Positions 17,271 through 26,568 are shown, numbered from the stretch's first letter. The stretch: 64,000 bases of DNA from Chryseobacterium sp. 18061 (GCA_902706205.1 CACSKA010000015.1:1-64000); one strand, 5' to 3'. Numbers and translations are program-made. Notes: generated by a model not told the origin, from the letters alone.

Positions 17271-18548
17271 TCAGAGTGACAAAAATACCCCGGCGATGGT
17301 AGCGCTCATCAGGTTCGAGAGCGTCCCTGCCGCCACCGCTTTCAGACCGAGCTGAGCGATATCCTGACGACGGGTTGGCGCCATACTGCCGAGGCCGCCA
17401 ATCAAAATCGCAATCGACGACAGATTCGCGAAGCCGCACAGGGCAAAGGAGATGATCGCTTTGGTGTGGTCAGAAATGACCTGCAAGCCTGCAGCAGCAA
17501 CCACCGCATCGTCTTTCAGGTATTCCCCGAAGTTCAGGTAAGCCACAAATTCGTTGATAATGACTTTCTGGCCAATAAACGATCCGGCCACGTTGGCTTC
17601 ACTCCACGGTACACCGATGACCCATGCCAGCGGCGCAAACACCCAGCCAAAGATCAGCTGCATCGACAGTTGTGGATAGTCAAACCAGCCACCAATCCCA
17701 GAGAGAATGCCGTTTAGCAGCGCGATAAGCGCCACGAAGGCCAACAGCATCGCACCGACGTTCAACGCCAGTTGCATACCTGATGCTGCGCCTGATGCAG
17801 CAGCATCCAGCACGTTAGACGGACGATCAATTGCCGGCATGTTCGCTTCAAGATCTGGCGAATCGTTTGGCGTTTCGGTTTCCGGCAGGATGATTTTCGC
17901 AAACAGCAGACCGCCTGGCGCCGCCATGAACGACGCAGCAATCAGGTATTCCAGCGGCACGCCCATCTGCGCGTAGCCCGCGAGAACAGAACCGGCCACC
18001 GATGCCAGACCGCCACACATGACCGCAAACAGCTCAGAGCGGGTCATGGTTGCAATATACGGACGCACCACCAGCGGCGCTTCAGTTTGCCCGACGAAAA
18101 TGTTCGCGGTGGCAGACAACGATTCGGTCCGGGAGGTTTTCAACAGTGCACGCAGTCCACCGCCCAGAATACGGATAACAAACTGCATGATGCCGAGGTA
18201 ATAAAGCACGGCAATCAGCGATGAGAAGAAGACGATAACCGGCAGTACGCGCAGGGCGAAAACAAACCCGCCGCCGCCGAAGACTTCGAACATTTTGTCG
18301 GACACCAGACCGCCAAACAGGAAGCCAATGCCTTCGTTACCATAGGCGATAACATTGGCCACGCCTTCGGACATCGCCAGCAGCACTTTACGTCCGGCAG
18401 GGACATAAAGGATCAGCGCCCCTATGGCTATCTGAATTATCCACGCGCCGAGCACGGTACGCAGGTTAATAGCTCGACGGTTACTGGAGAGCAGCACGGC
18501 GATGGCGAGCAGCACCATCATGCCAATTAATCCCATGAGGATTTGCAT
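17271..18548 (-). CDS. NupC-family nucleoside transporter
   Basis: A 425-residue concentrative nucleoside transporter with about ten hydrophobic segments. The substrate-binding motif FVGQTEAPL (about residues 150-158), the GGLASVAGSVLAGY region and the C-terminal SNLMSATIAGVF are typical. It most resembles the NupX/PsuT-like branch rather than NupC itself. It imports nucleosides with protons or sodium and fits the neighbouring deo operon. E. coli K-12 lacks a transporter between yjjW and yjjV. It converges with yjjW, with one base between the stops. Confidence 0.87.
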   Translation of the reverse strand: MQILMGLIGMMVLLAIAVLLSSNRRAINLRTVLGAWIIQIAIGALILYVPAGRKVLLAMSEGVANVIAYGNEGIGFLFGGLVSDKMFEVFGGGGFVFALRVLPVIVFFSSLIAVLYYLGIMQFVIRILGGGLRALLKTSRTESLSATANIFVGQTEAPLVVRPYIATMTRSELFAVMCGGLASVAGSVLAGYAQMGVPLEYLIAASFMAAPGGLLFAKIILPETETPNDSPDLEANMPAIDRPSNVLDAAASGAASGMQLALNVGAMLLAFVALIALLNGILSGIGGWFDYPQLSMQLIFGWVFAPLAWVIGVPWSEANVAGSFIGQKVIINEFVAYLNFGEYLKDDAVVAAAGLQVISDHTKAIISFALCGFANLSSIAILIGGLGSMAPTRRQDIAQLGLKAVAAGTLSNLMSATIAGVFLSL

Positions 18549-18693
18549 ACAGAGTCCCTGTGTATTGAAAGTGAAAGGTTTAAAATGAGAAAAAACTCAG
18601 CAATCGCGCCGATTATAACGTTCCGTAACTATTCTGTGAGTCCGTGTCACACATTTCTGGCAATAATCTGAATTCAAAACTAAATAATGAGAT

Positions 18694-19497
18694 CTACGTC
18701 ACTAAACGTGACGCAAATAATAAGGCGGGAAATAATTTTTCTGTGTTATCAGCCAGGGTGCTGGCAATGACAGCAGGCGATTCGGCGCGTAACTCGCACA
18801 GCGACTCGAACACCCGTGCGACCTGTTCAGGGCGATTCGCCTGCCCCTGAAAGCCGTTCAGTGGCATATCGGGCGCATCAGTTTCCAGAATTAAAGTAGA
18901 AAGAGGAATATGCGCGATCGTTTCCCGGGTTTTACTCGCACGCGGGTAAGTGATGGTGCCGCCGACGCCAATTTTATAACCAAGCTGAATGAATCGCTGC
19001 GCCTGTTGCAAGCTTCCGGCAAAACCGTGGACCACACCGGTACACGGCAAATTGTGCCGTTTCAGGTGCATCGCAAGTTTGTCATGAGTGCGACGCGAGT
19101 GGAGGATCACCGGCAGATCGTAGCGTTTGGCAAGCTTCAACTGCTCATCGAGCAGCGCCTGCTGTTTATCGAATTGCGGATCGTCACGATACAAATCAAG
19201 CCCAATCTCCCCCACCGCAACCAGTTTTGGCGGCTTTCGGGCCAGCAGCGTCGCAAGCTGCGCCAGGCTCTCATCATTATGCTTTTCAATCACTATCGGA
19301 TGCAGGCCCAGTGCGGCATACAGCGGCGAGTGCTCTGCCGCCAATGACAGCACCCACTCAAAGCGCGAGGCTTCCGTCGCTGGGATAACAATATTAGTGA
19401 CGCCCGCCTGCGCCGCAAGCGTCAGGCTGTGCTCGATATCATCCACGAATGGTGGGAAATCGAAATGGCAGTGGGTATCGATAAAGCGGAAACTCAC
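18694..19497 (-). CDS. yjjV: YjjV, TatD-family metal-dependent hydrolase
   Basis: A 267-residue TIM-barrel hydrolase of the TatD family. Metal ligands are in DTHCHFD (about residues 7-13), GEIGLD (about 97-102) and LETDAPDMP (about 208-216). Family members are divalent-metal nucleases or deacylases; the true substrate is not known. It overlaps the end of yjjU by 4 bp, so the two are co-transcribed from upstream of yjjU. Length is close to E. coli YjjV. Confidence 0.92.
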   Translation of the reverse strand: MSFRFIDTHCHFDFPPFVDDIEHSLTLAAQAGVTNIVIPATEASRFEWVLSLAAEHSPLYAALGLHPIVIEKHNDESLAQLATLLARKPPKLVAVGEIGLDLYRDDPQFDKQQALLDEQLKLAKRYDLPVILHSRRTHDKLAMHLKRHNLPCTGVVHGFAGSLQQAQRFIQLGYKIGVGGTITYPRASKTRETIAHIPLSTLILETDAPDMPLNGFQGQANRPEQVARVFESLCELRAESPAVIASTLADNTEKLFPALLFASRLVT

Positions 19498-20567
19498 GCC
19501 AGTCCCTCGTTATCAAAATTGGCGTCGTTGGCCTGCGGCACATCGACCAGCGTTGCGCTGTGAAGATCGTTAGCAGCCGCTGCGGGCGGAACCACCAGCG
19601 GCGCAGGCGTTGAAATACGTGGACGGAAACGGGATATCGGTGGCTGGTCGGCCAGCATTTTGCCCATCGTCGCCAGGAAATAGCGTCCACACTGGCGACC
19701 GACGTTATAATCTTCCATCAGCGCTGGCAGCCCACTGCCAAGCGCCATGCTTTTCAGCGGTTTAGGTGGGAAAATTTCGAGGATCCGTACTTTTCCCGGC
19801 GGCGTTTCAATGTACTGCTGAATGGCGTGGTAGGTCTTCTCATGATGCTGGACTAAATTCACAAACGGCTGCAGGCTGCTTTCGCCCAGCCAGCGTTCCA
19901 TTCGTTTGAACCACTGCGGCGTGTAATACATCTGCGACGGGACCGTGCGGATAACCACAATGGTTTTTCCGCCACGCTTCACCGCTTCCTGCACCGGAAT
20001 AGCATCACTTACGCCACCGTCCAGCCAGTTAATGCCGTCGAGCGTCACACCTGGACGATAAAAACCAGGAATCGCACTGGAGGCACGAATCTGATCCATC
20101 CACGTTTCGCGGGTAGGCGAAAAGTAACCAGGCGAATAGTCATCGGCTCGGGAAGCGCACATCAGGAAGGATTTTCCACCGTCAAACTGACGCGCAGCGA
20201 CGTCCATCGCCAGCGGCATTTTGCTCGCCGTCGCGTCGACCAGCCAGTCGAGATCGATAAGATTACCGCCGCGCACGAAGCGCATCGGATCGAAAAATTC
20301 GCGGGAGGTGGTGTAACGGGTGATGACTTTGCGGGCGTAGCCCGGCTGGTTACACACATAGGCAGAAAGATTTTGCGCGCCGGCAGAAGTGCCTAAGAAC
20401 AGATCAAACGGGTTGAATCGCGCACGCATGAACTCATCCAGTACCCCGGCGGTAAAAATGCCGCGCTGCCCACCGCCCTCACAAACCAGCGCGAGCTTTC
20501 CTGGACGAAAGGGTTTCACCGAAAGTGGCGCAATATTGCCAAGCGTTACCGGAATTCGCTGTCCCAC
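19494..20567 (-). CDS. yjjU: YjjU, patatin-like phospholipase
   Basis: A 357-residue patatin-family protein. The oxyanion loop GGGQRG, nucleophile elbow LGTSAGA (Ser near residue 61) and catalytic aspartate motif DGGVSDA (about 180) are all present in the expected order. It probably hydrolyses acyl ester bonds in lipids. The C-terminal end is proline- and alanine-rich. It is followed by yjjV with a 4-bp overlap. No signal peptide is seen. Confidence 0.9.
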   Translation of the reverse strand: MGQRIPVTLGNIAPLSVKPFRPGKLALVCEGGGQRGIFTAGVLDEFMRARFNPFDLFLGTSAGAQNLSAYVCNQPGYARKVITRYTTSREFFDPMRFVRGGNLIDLDWLVDATASKMPLAMDVAARQFDGGKSFLMCASRADDYSPGYFSPTRETWMDQIRASSAIPGFYRPGVTLDGINWLDGGVSDAIPVQEAVKRGGKTIVVIRTVPSQMYYTPQWFKRMERWLGESSLQPFVNLVQHHEKTYHAIQQYIETPPGKVRILEIFPPKPLKSMALGSGLPALMEDYNVGRQCGRYFLATMGKMLADQPPISRFRPRISTPAPLVVPPAAAANDLHSATLVDVPQANDANFDNEGLA

Positions 20568-20633
20568 ACTGCTTTCCCGTTTTTGATTGTTTTGTTACAT
20601 CACCATAACGCAGATAAGGATTCTCTTAAACTG

Positions 20634-20662
20634 ATAAAGCCAGTCCAATGGACTGGCTTTGT
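20634..20662. terminator. Terminator after ytjA
   Basis: AAAGCCAGTCCA and TGGACTGGCTTT form a 12-bp inverted repeat at 20637-20660 between ytjA and yjjU. It has A/T ends and can work for the minus-strand ytjA transcript. Confidence 0.75.
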
Positions 20663-20681
20663 GTTACGAAAATTAAATCCG

Positions 20682-20843
20682 CTATGGACGCCGGCGTCCC
20701 ATGAACAGGCTAACCAGGAACAGAATGATACCGACGATAAAGACAATTTTTGCTGCGCCCGCTGCCGTACCGGCTAAACCACCAAAGCCCAGAGCGGCGG
20801 CGATTAACGCGATAACCAGAAATATAATGCCCCAACGAAACAT
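20682..20843 (-). CDS. ytjA: YtjA, small DUF1328 membrane protein
   Basis: A 53-residue protein that begins MFRWGIIFLVIALIAA and ends LFLVSLFMGRRRP. It has two short hydrophobic segments separated by a small-residue turn (GFGGLAGTAAGAAK), the DUF1328 pattern, and matches E. coli YtjA. GGAGAA precedes the ATG. Its function is unknown; stress-linked expression is likely because it lies directly downstream of osmY. Confidence 0.93.
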   Translation of the reverse strand: MFRWGIIFLVIALIAAALGFGGLAGTAAGAAKIVFIVGIILFLVSLFMGRRRP

Positions 20844-20914
20844 ACGATTCTCCTTACCATAGTGAATGTCGACCGCTTTGATGAACGCTCAGGCACTCAA
20901 AACGACAGACTCGT

Positions 20915-20938
20915 TTCCCCGACTATTTGCCGGGGAAG
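20915..20938 (-). terminator. Stem-loop downstream of osmY
   Basis: TTCCCCG and CGGGGAA pair around a nine-base loop between osmY and ytjA. The T-run is weak, so readthrough into ytjA is plausible. Confidence 0.5.
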
Positions 20939-20954
20939 AATGTCTTAAACAGAT

Positions 20955-21566
20955 TTATTTAACTTTAAGGTCGTTCTTCACACTTTTCACGCCATCAACC
21001 GCTTTGGTGATGCTCTCGGCACGTTCACTTTGTGCCTGGGAGTCAACCGTACCGGAAAGCTGCACCACCCCATCAGTGGTTTCTACTTTCACTTTTCGGG
21101 ACGGAACGATGTCGTCAGCCAGGAGTTTGGCTTTGATTTCACTGGTGGTTGCGGTATCGCCCGCATAACCCTGCATACCTTCTTTAGTGCTGTCACGCAC
21201 GTGGAGCTTGTCGCTGACGGAGGAAACACCCTCTACGCCTTTTGCGACGCTAACCGCTTGCTCCGCTTGAGCTTGGCTTTCAACGAAGCCGCTCAGCGTG
21301 ACCACTTTATCGTCGGTTTTCACCGAAATATCGGTGCTTTTAATCGAATCATGATCGACCAGCGCCGCTTTCACTTTCGCCGTGATGCTGCTGTCGTCCA
21401 TAAAGTTGCCGACTTTATTCATGGAGCTGTCGACTTTTTGCCCGGTGCTGTCAGCCGCGGATTGCGTTTTATCCATCGTCGTTTCTGCCAGTGCAGAACC
21501 GCTGATCATCGCAGTACCCAGCATAATCGCCAGCAGCGTTTTGGACATCTTTTGGCTTGTCATCAT
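20955..21566 (-). CDS. osmY: OsmY, periplasmic stress protein with two BON domains
   Basis: A 203-residue secreted protein. Residues 1-28 form a Sec signal peptide ending SGSALA-ET. Two BON domains follow (about 55-125 and 135-203), each with the pattern TAKVKAALL / TSEIKAKLL and VVxLSGxVxSQAQ. OsmY is a periplasmic chaperone-like protein induced by osmotic stress and stationary phase under RpoS. Length and sequence match E. coli OsmY. The transcript starts far upstream. Confidence 0.96.
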   Translation of the reverse strand: MMTSQKMSKTLLAIMLGTAMISGSALAETTMDKTQSAADSTGQKVDSSMNKVGNFMDDSSITAKVKAALVDHDSIKSTDISVKTDDKVVTLSGFVESQAQAEQAVSVAKGVEGVSSVSDKLHVRDSTKEGMQGYAGDTATTSEIKAKLLADDIVPSRKVKVETTDGVVQLSGTVDSQAQSERAESITKAVDGVKSVKNDLKVK

Positions 21567-21901
21567 CTCGATTCCTGTAGTTTGCTCAGAATTTGAGCTC
21601 AGGCGATCTTCATGATCGCATTGCTGTAGGGGTGAACATCACCACAATCTCACAGTTATTAATAGTGCGAAAATCAATATTCATGGGCCGATAGGCTACT
21701 TAACATGCGTTAATTAGCGGATTAAGCCAGCAAAATTGTCATCGCTTTGTTAAATATAGCCAACAATTTCTAACTCGCCCGAGCAAACGGCTAAAAAGTA
21801 GCGTTTTAGGGCGTGAACGGGCTCATTTAAGAACTTTCTGCAAGGGAATCAAGAAGGAGGGGAAATGACAGAGCACGGCGGTGGCCGTGCTCTGGAAGCG
21901 A
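21567..21901 (-). promoter_or_regulatory. osmY promoter and 5' leader
   Basis: On the minus strand, GGCTATATTTAACAAAGCGA (about 21743-21762) closely matches the E. coli osmY promoter around its sigma-S type -10 (CTATATT). A leader of about 180 nt then runs to the osmY start. The rest of this gap holds no gene; a stem (AGAGCACGG / CCGTGCTCT, 21870-21893) follows the prfC stop. Confidence 0.6.
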
Positions 21902-23491
21902 TTAGTGCTCGCGGGTTTTGCGGAACAGAACCTCTGGGTAACGTTCCTGGGTCAGATTGAGGTTAACCATGGTTGGGGCGATGTACGTAAGGTTGTCACC
22001 GCCGTCGAGTGCCAGCTGGATTTCGTTCTTACGCTTAAACTCTTCGAACTTCTTCACGTCCGTGCTTTCAACCCAACGGGCAGTAGCCACGTTCACCGAT
22101 TCGTAAATCGCTTCAACGTTGTACTCGCTCTTCAGGCGCGCAACCACCACGTCGAACTGCAGCACACCGACCGCACCGACGATCAGATCGTTGTTGGCAA
22201 TCGGACGGAAGACCTGAACCGCGCCCTCTTCGGAAAGCTGTACCAGACCTTTGAGCAGCTGTTTCTGCCTCAGTGGATCTTTGAGGCGAATACGACGGAA
22301 CAGCTCAGGGGCGAAGTTCGGAATACCGGTGAACTTCATCATTTCACCCTGGGTAAAGGTGTCGCCAATCTGAATGGTGCCATGGTTGTGCAGACCGATG
22401 ATATCGCCCGGGTACGCTTCTTCCACATGCGAACGGTCGCCCGCCATGAAGGTCAGCGCGTCGGAAATCACTACGTCTTTACCGGTGCGCACCTGGCGCA
22501 GCTTCATGCCTTTTTCGTAGCGCCCGGAAACCACACGCATGAACGCCACGCGGTCACGGTGTTTCGGGTCCATGTTAGCCTGAATTTTAAACACGAAGCC
22601 GGAGAACTTCTCTTCTTTCGCTTCCACTTCACGGGTGTCAGATTTACGCGGCATCGGCGCGGGCGCCCATTCCACCAGACCGTCGAGCATGTGGTCTACA
22701 CCGAAGTTACCGAGTGCGGTCCCGAAGAATACCGGGGTGATTTCACCTGCCAGGAACAGCTCCTGGTCGAATTCATTCGATGCGCCCTGCACCAACTCCA
22801 GCTCATCACGCAGCTGCGCGGCCAGATCTTCACCGACTGCGGTATCAAGTTCCGGGTTGTTCAACCCTTTAACGATACGCACTTCCTGAATGGTGTGCCC
22901 TTTACCGGTCTGGTACAGATAGGTTTCATCTTTATAAAGATGATAAACGCCTTTAAACAGCTTGCCGCAGCCGATAGGCCAGGTGATTGGCGCGCAGCCA
23001 ATTTTCAGCTCGCTTTCCACTTCATCCAGCACTTCCATCGGATCACGAATGTCGCGGTCAAGTTTGTTCATGAAGGTCAGGATCGGCGTATCGCGCAGAC
23101 GGGTTACTTCCATCAGCTTACGGGTCCGATCCTCGACGCCTTTCGCGGCATCGATAACCATCAGACAGCAATCCACTGCGGTCAGGGTACGGTAAGTATC
23201 TTCGGAGAAGTCTTCATGACCCGGGGTATCCAGCAGGTTGACCAGGCAGTCATGATACGGGAACTGCATTACAGAGGTGGTAATGGAGATACCACGCTGC
23301 TTTTCCATCTCCATCCAGTCAGATTTCGCATGCTGGCTGGAGCCACGGCCTTTTACCGTACCGGCGGTCTGAATGGCCTGTCCGAACAACAGCACCTTTT
23401 CGGTGATAGTCGTTTTACCGGCATCCGGGTGGGAGATGATGGCAAAAGTGCGGCGCTTCGCCACCTCTTGCAAATAAGGAGACAACGTCAT
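21902..23491 (-). CDS. prfC: Peptide chain release factor 3
   Basis: A 529-residue translational GTPase that recycles RF1 and RF2 from the ribosome. GTPase motifs are G1 SHPDAGKTT (about residues 20-28), G3 DTPGHEDFS (about 88-96) and G4 NKLDRD (about 142-147). It ends in the usual LFRKTREH. The sequence matches E. coli RF3 in length. A long open frame on the other strand (21881-23578) is a shadow of this gene. Confidence 0.98.
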   Translation of the reverse strand: MTLSPYLQEVAKRRTFAIISHPDAGKTTITEKVLLFGQAIQTAGTVKGRGSSQHAKSDWMEMEKQRGISITTSVMQFPYHDCLVNLLDTPGHEDFSEDTYRTLTAVDCCLMVIDAAKGVEDRTRKLMEVTRLRDTPILTFMNKLDRDIRDPMEVLDEVESELKIGCAPITWPIGCGKLFKGVYHLYKDETYLYQTGKGHTIQEVRIVKGLNNPELDTAVGEDLAAQLRDELELVQGASNEFDQELFLAGEITPVFFGTALGNFGVDHMLDGLVEWAPAPMPRKSDTREVEAKEEKFSGFVFKIQANMDPKHRDRVAFMRVVSGRYEKGMKLRQVRTGKDVVISDALTFMAGDRSHVEEAYPGDIIGLHNHGTIQIGDTFTQGEMMKFTGIPNFAPELFRRIRLKDPLRQKQLLKGLVQLSEEGAVQVFRPIANNDLIVGAVGVLQFDVVVARLKSEYNVEAIYESVNVATARWVESTDVKKFEEFKRKNEIQLALDGGDNLTYIAPTMVNLNLTQERYPEVLFRKTREH

Positions 23492-23581
23492 AGTCAGTTC
23501 TTCTTCAGTAAACGCGGCAGCAAACCGCGCATGTTAAATACGAAATTGCGGCTATTTTACCCGTTAGCCGGGGGCTGACAA

Positions 23582-24262
23582 TCAATGTTTACACAGGAGT
23601 TGCTCCAGCTCAGCAAGTGATGTCACCGTCCAGGTCGGTTTGATGTGCGACGGTAGTTCCTGCTGATGCGCATTCAACCAGCAGGTAGAAAGACCGGCGT
23701 TCATGCCACCCAGAATGTCCGATGCTGCGGTATCGCCTACCATCAGCACCCGGGAACGATCCGGGTTGCCCGCGCGTTCAAGCGCATGGTCGAAAATGCG
23801 CGCGTCAGGTTTTGGCACGCCCACTTCCTCAGAAATAATCAGTAAATCAAAATGATCACGAAGACCGGTACGCTCAAGGCGAATTTGCTGCAACGCGGTA
23901 AATCCGTTGGTGATGATGCCCATTTTTACCTTCCCTTGCAGGGCATTCAGCAGTGACACGGCTCCCGGCAACGGGGCGCAGATCTCGGCCATCGCATTCA
24001 TAAAAGCGTCGTTTAAATCACCCGCGTTGACGTTCAGGCGTGAAGCCCAGCTTTCAAAACGCTGATACTGCAACTGCAGCGAAGTAATGGCTCCGTTCTG
24101 GTAATCCACCCACAGCGGCTTGTTCACGGCCTGATAGTCCTGGAAATCTTCTGCGGTGAAGGTCACGCTATAATCAAGAAACATCCGCTGTAAGCCGCTG
24201 AACGAATCGAAAGTAAACAGTGTTTCGTCGGCATCAAAGAAAATCCAGTCCCACATCTTCAT
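23582..24262 (-). CDS. yjjG: YjjG, HAD-family pyrimidine nucleotidase
   Basis: A 226-residue haloacid-dehalogenase phosphatase. Motif I is FFDADETLF (nucleophile Asp about residue 10), motif II GIITNGF (about 107-113), the motif III lysine is in VPKPDARIF, and motif IV is MVGDTAASD (about 175-183). The E. coli enzyme dephosphorylates dUMP, dTMP and non-canonical pyrimidine nucleotides and so cleans the nucleotide pool. It follows rimI by 14 bp on the same strand. Confidence 0.95.
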   Translation of the reverse strand: MKMWDWIFFDADETLFTFDSFSGLQRMFLDYSVTFTAEDFQDYQAVNKPLWVDYQNGAITSLQLQYQRFESWASRLNVNAGDLNDAFMNAMAEICAPLPGAVSLLNALQGKVKMGIITNGFTALQQIRLERTGLRDHFDLLIISEEVGVPKPDARIFDHALERAGNPDRSRVLMVGDTAASDILGGMNAGLSTCWLNAHQQELPSHIKPTWTVTSLAELEQLLCKH

Positions 24263-24276
24263 CGTAAACCCTTGTC

Positions 24277-24723
24277 TTACATACTGATTGGCAGTGCCAT
24301 TATGATTGCGTCTTCACGCCCTTCCGCGGTCGGATAGTAGTTGCGTCGAATCGTCGCCTCGTTGAAGCCCAGGCTTTCATACAGTGCGATGGCGGCCACA
24401 TTCGATGCGCGAACTTCCAGCCACAGCGTGACCACGCCTCGTTTTTCTACTTCGTCGATAACCTGTTCGAGCAATTCACGCCCTAGCCCTCGGCGCTGAT
24501 GCGCTGGATCAACGGCGATATTAAACAACGTGGCTTCGTCGAGCACGATTTGGGTAATGGCGAAGGCCGCCATTTCGCCGTCTACCGTCAGCTGCAGGTT
24601 GAGATAACGCTCGCCCTGATTGCTGGCGAGGGTCTGTTCGCTCCACGGGAAAGCGTGAGCGCGCTGCTCAATCAGCAGGGCGCGGGGTAAATCAGTCTGG
24701 CTTAGGGAAGAAATCGTGTTCAT
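24277..24723 (-). CDS. rimI: RimI, N-acetyltransferase of ribosomal protein bS18
   Basis: A 148-residue GNAT acetyltransferase. The acetyl-CoA binding motif is VDPAHQRRGLGRELL (about residues 70-84), and RRNYYPTAEGREDAI is the conserved C-terminal region. It acetylates the N-terminal alanine of ribosomal protein bS18. The start is ATG 24723, inside the end of holD, with a 32-bp overlap; a longer frame upstream is a shadow of holD. Confidence 0.95.
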   Translation of the reverse strand: MNTISSLSQTDLPRALLIEQRAHAFPWSEQTLASNQGERYLNLQLTVDGEMAAFAITQIVLDEATLFNIAVDPAHQRRGLGRELLEQVIDEVEKRGVVTLWLEVRASNVAAIALYESLGFNEATIRRNYYPTAEGREDAIIMALPISM

Positions 24724-25105
24724 GGGCGCAAATTTGTTGCCAGAGTTCGGCGCGGGCCGTCGCGCTGGACTGCAATTGTTCGAATGTCGGGCTGATGACC
24801 TGCGCGCCTTCCAGCGCGACCGGTTCACTTTCGCCAAGACGCCAGCTGTTACAGCGACCGCCCTCAGGCAGCATTGCGACGCGTTCCGGCGTCAGCTGTA
24901 ATACCTGATCCGGCGTTACGGCCAGCGCACGGAGGATATCGTTCACCAGTGGTTCGGTCAGCTGCGGCAGCGTTTGCGCCACCATCACCAGACGAATATG
25001 GTCAGGCAGCGAGATAGCGATTTCGCCCTGTAAAACCGCAGGACGACGCAAAGACCACTGGGTAATGCCCAGTTGCTGTAGTTGCCAGTCTCGTCGGGAT
25101 GTCAT
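24692..25105 (-). CDS. holD: DNA polymerase III psi subunit
   Basis: A 137-residue protein matching E. coli HolD (start TSRRDWQLQQLGITQWSLRR). Its conserved N-terminal segment binds the clamp loader, and the rest pairs with chi, which contacts SSB. The start ATG 25105 is chosen by alignment and the AGGAGAAACC ribosome binding site. It heads the holD-rimI-yjjG group and is divergent from rsmC. Confidence 0.95.
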   Translation of the reverse strand: MTSRRDWQLQQLGITQWSLRRPAVLQGEIAISLPDHIRLVMVAQTLPQLTEPLVNDILRALAVTPDQVLQLTPERVAMLPEGGRCNSWRLGESEPVALEGAQVISPTFEQLQSSATARAELWQQICAHEHDFFPKPD

Positions 25106-25243
25106 CGCGGGTTTCTCCTGTCTGTCAGGCGCGGAAATATAGCAAATTCGTCGAACTTGCGCCAATAAAGCAAGGAGGCTCCCGCGCAGAGAAGGCAGAT
25201 AGTGTGTATAATCGCGGCCGTCGTTAATAGAGGATTACGCGTT

Positions 25244-26272
25244 ATGTCTGCATTGACCCCGGCAAGTGAAGTCTTGCTGCGCCACAGTGATGATTTCGAA
25301 CAAAGCCGCATTATGTTTGCCGGTGATCTGCAGGATGACCTGCCCGCTCGTCTGGATACCGCGTTTAGCCGCGCCCATACGCAACAATATCACCACTGGC
25401 AGAACCTGAGTCGCGAGATGGGTGAGAACGTGCGCTTTAGCCTGACGGCAGAAGCGGCGGACGTTGCCGACTGCGATACGCTGATTTACTACTGGCCTAA
25501 AAATAAACCAGAAGCGCTGTATCAGCTGACCAACATTTTATCGCTGATGCCGATTGGCACCGATATTTTTATCGTCGGTGAGAACCGCAGCGGCGTGCGC
25601 AGCGCTGAGCAGATGCTTGCTGAATTCGCCCCGCTGAATAAAGTCGACAGCGCGCGTCGCTGCGGCCTGTACCACGGTCGTCTGGAAAAACAGCCGTCGT
25701 TTAACGCCGAAGATAATTGGGCTGAGTACCAGCTTGACGGTTTGACCGTCAAAACCCTGCCGGGCGTGTTCAGCCGCGATGGCCTGGATACCGGCAGTAA
25801 GCTGCTGCTCTCCACCCTGACGCCACACACCAAAGGCAAAGTGCTGGACGTAGGCTGCGGCGCGGGCGTGTTATCCACCGTGCTGGCGAGCCATTCGCCG
25901 AAGGTACGCCTGACCCTGTGTGACGTCAGCGCTGCGGCGGTCGAAGCCAGCCGTGCAACGCTTGCCGCTAACGGCCTCGAAGGTGAAGTTCTGGCAAGTA
26001 ACATCTTCTCTGACGTGACCGGCCGTTTCGATATGATTATCTCCAACCCGCCGTTCCACGACGGGCTGCAGACCAGCCTTGAAGCCGCTCAGCAGCTGAT
26101 CCGCGGAGCAGTACGTCATCTGAATAGCGGTGGTGAATTGCGCATTGTGGCCAACGCCTTCCTGGCCTATCCAAAAATTCTGGACGAAGCCTTCGGCTTC
26201 CACGAAGTGATCGCGCAGACAGGCCGCTTTAAGGTCTATCGCACGGTGATGACTCGACAAGCAAAGAAGTAA
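25244..26272 (+). CDS. rsmC: 16S rRNA m2G1207 methyltransferase
   Basis: A 342-residue protein of two tandem methyltransferase-like domains. The C-terminal one is active: VLDVGCGAGVLS (about residues 199-210) binds SAM, and NPPFHDG (about 268-274) is the catalytic motif for guanine N2. The N-terminal domain is a degenerate copy. It methylates G1207 of 16S rRNA. ATG 25244 follows AGAGGA and matches E. coli; the frame open from 25202 is not needed. Confidence 0.96.
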   Translation: MSALTPASEVLLRHSDDFEQSRIMFAGDLQDDLPARLDTAFSRAHTQQYHHWQNLSREMGENVRFSLTAEAADVADCDTLIYYWPKNKPEALYQLTNILSLMPIGTDIFIVGENRSGVRSAEQMLAEFAPLNKVDSARRCGLYHGRLEKQPSFNAEDNWAEYQLDGLTVKTLPGVFSRDGLDTGSKLLLSTLTPHTKGKVLDVGCGAGVLSTVLASHSPKVRLTLCDVSAAAVEASRATLAANGLEGEVLASNIFSDVTGRFDMIISNPPFHDGLQTSLEAAQQLIRGAVRHLNSGGELRIVANAFLAYPKILDEAFGFHEVIAQTGRFKVYRTVMTRQAKK

Positions 26273-26383
26273 TTACTTACCCCGCCCGCAGGCTTTGACT
26301 TGTGGGCGCTCTCACCGCACTGCCCTTTATGTCGAAAAGCGCCCATTTTTACAGCGGTCGGAAAATTCTGCTGCAATTAACTG

Positions 26384-26411
26384 TTGACGAAAATCCGAAA
26401 ACCACTAGAAT
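26384..26411 (+). promoter_or_regulatory. Promoter of the tRNA-Leu cluster
   Basis: TTGACG (26384-26389) and TAGAAT (26406-26411) are separated by 16 bp and followed by a GC-rich GCGCC discriminator, as is typical of stable-RNA promoters under stringent control. Confidence 0.8.
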
Positions 26412-26452
26412 GCGCCTCCGTGGTAAAGATTCTTTTTAAGAGTCGATGGTAT

Positions 26453-26539
26453 GCGACGGTGGCGGAATTGGTAGACGCGCTAGCTTCAGGTGTTAGTGTC
26501 CTAACGGACGTGGGGGTTCAAGTCCCCCCCCTCGCACCA
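26453..26539 (+). tRNA. leuQ: tRNA-Leu (CAG), first copy
   Basis: An 87-base gene with encoded CCA, long variable arm, GGGGG-TTCAAGT-CCCCC T-arm and anticodon CAG in loop TTCAGGT. It starts GCGACGG where the next two copies have GCGAAGG, giving a C opposite C68 instead of the usual A-C mismatch. Its variable arm is GTCC-TAAC-GGAC. The three copies may not correspond one-to-one to E. coli leuQ, leuP and leuV. Confidence 0.95.
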
Positions 26540-26568
26540 TATACCACGTAAGATATTGCTCGCACTGG

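Noticed and set aside
18639..18656. TGTGAGTCCGTGTCACA as a CRP site upstream of the NupC-type gene
   Set aside because: The spacer is seven bases, whereas CRP requires TGTGA-N6-TCACA. It could bind something else, but I do not call it CRP.
21881..23578. 565-codon open frame on the plus strand
   Set aside because: It lies antisense to prfC, a certain gene with all GTPase motifs. The product has no recognisable motif and is rich in His, Gln and Phe, as expected of an antisense shadow of a GC-rich gene.
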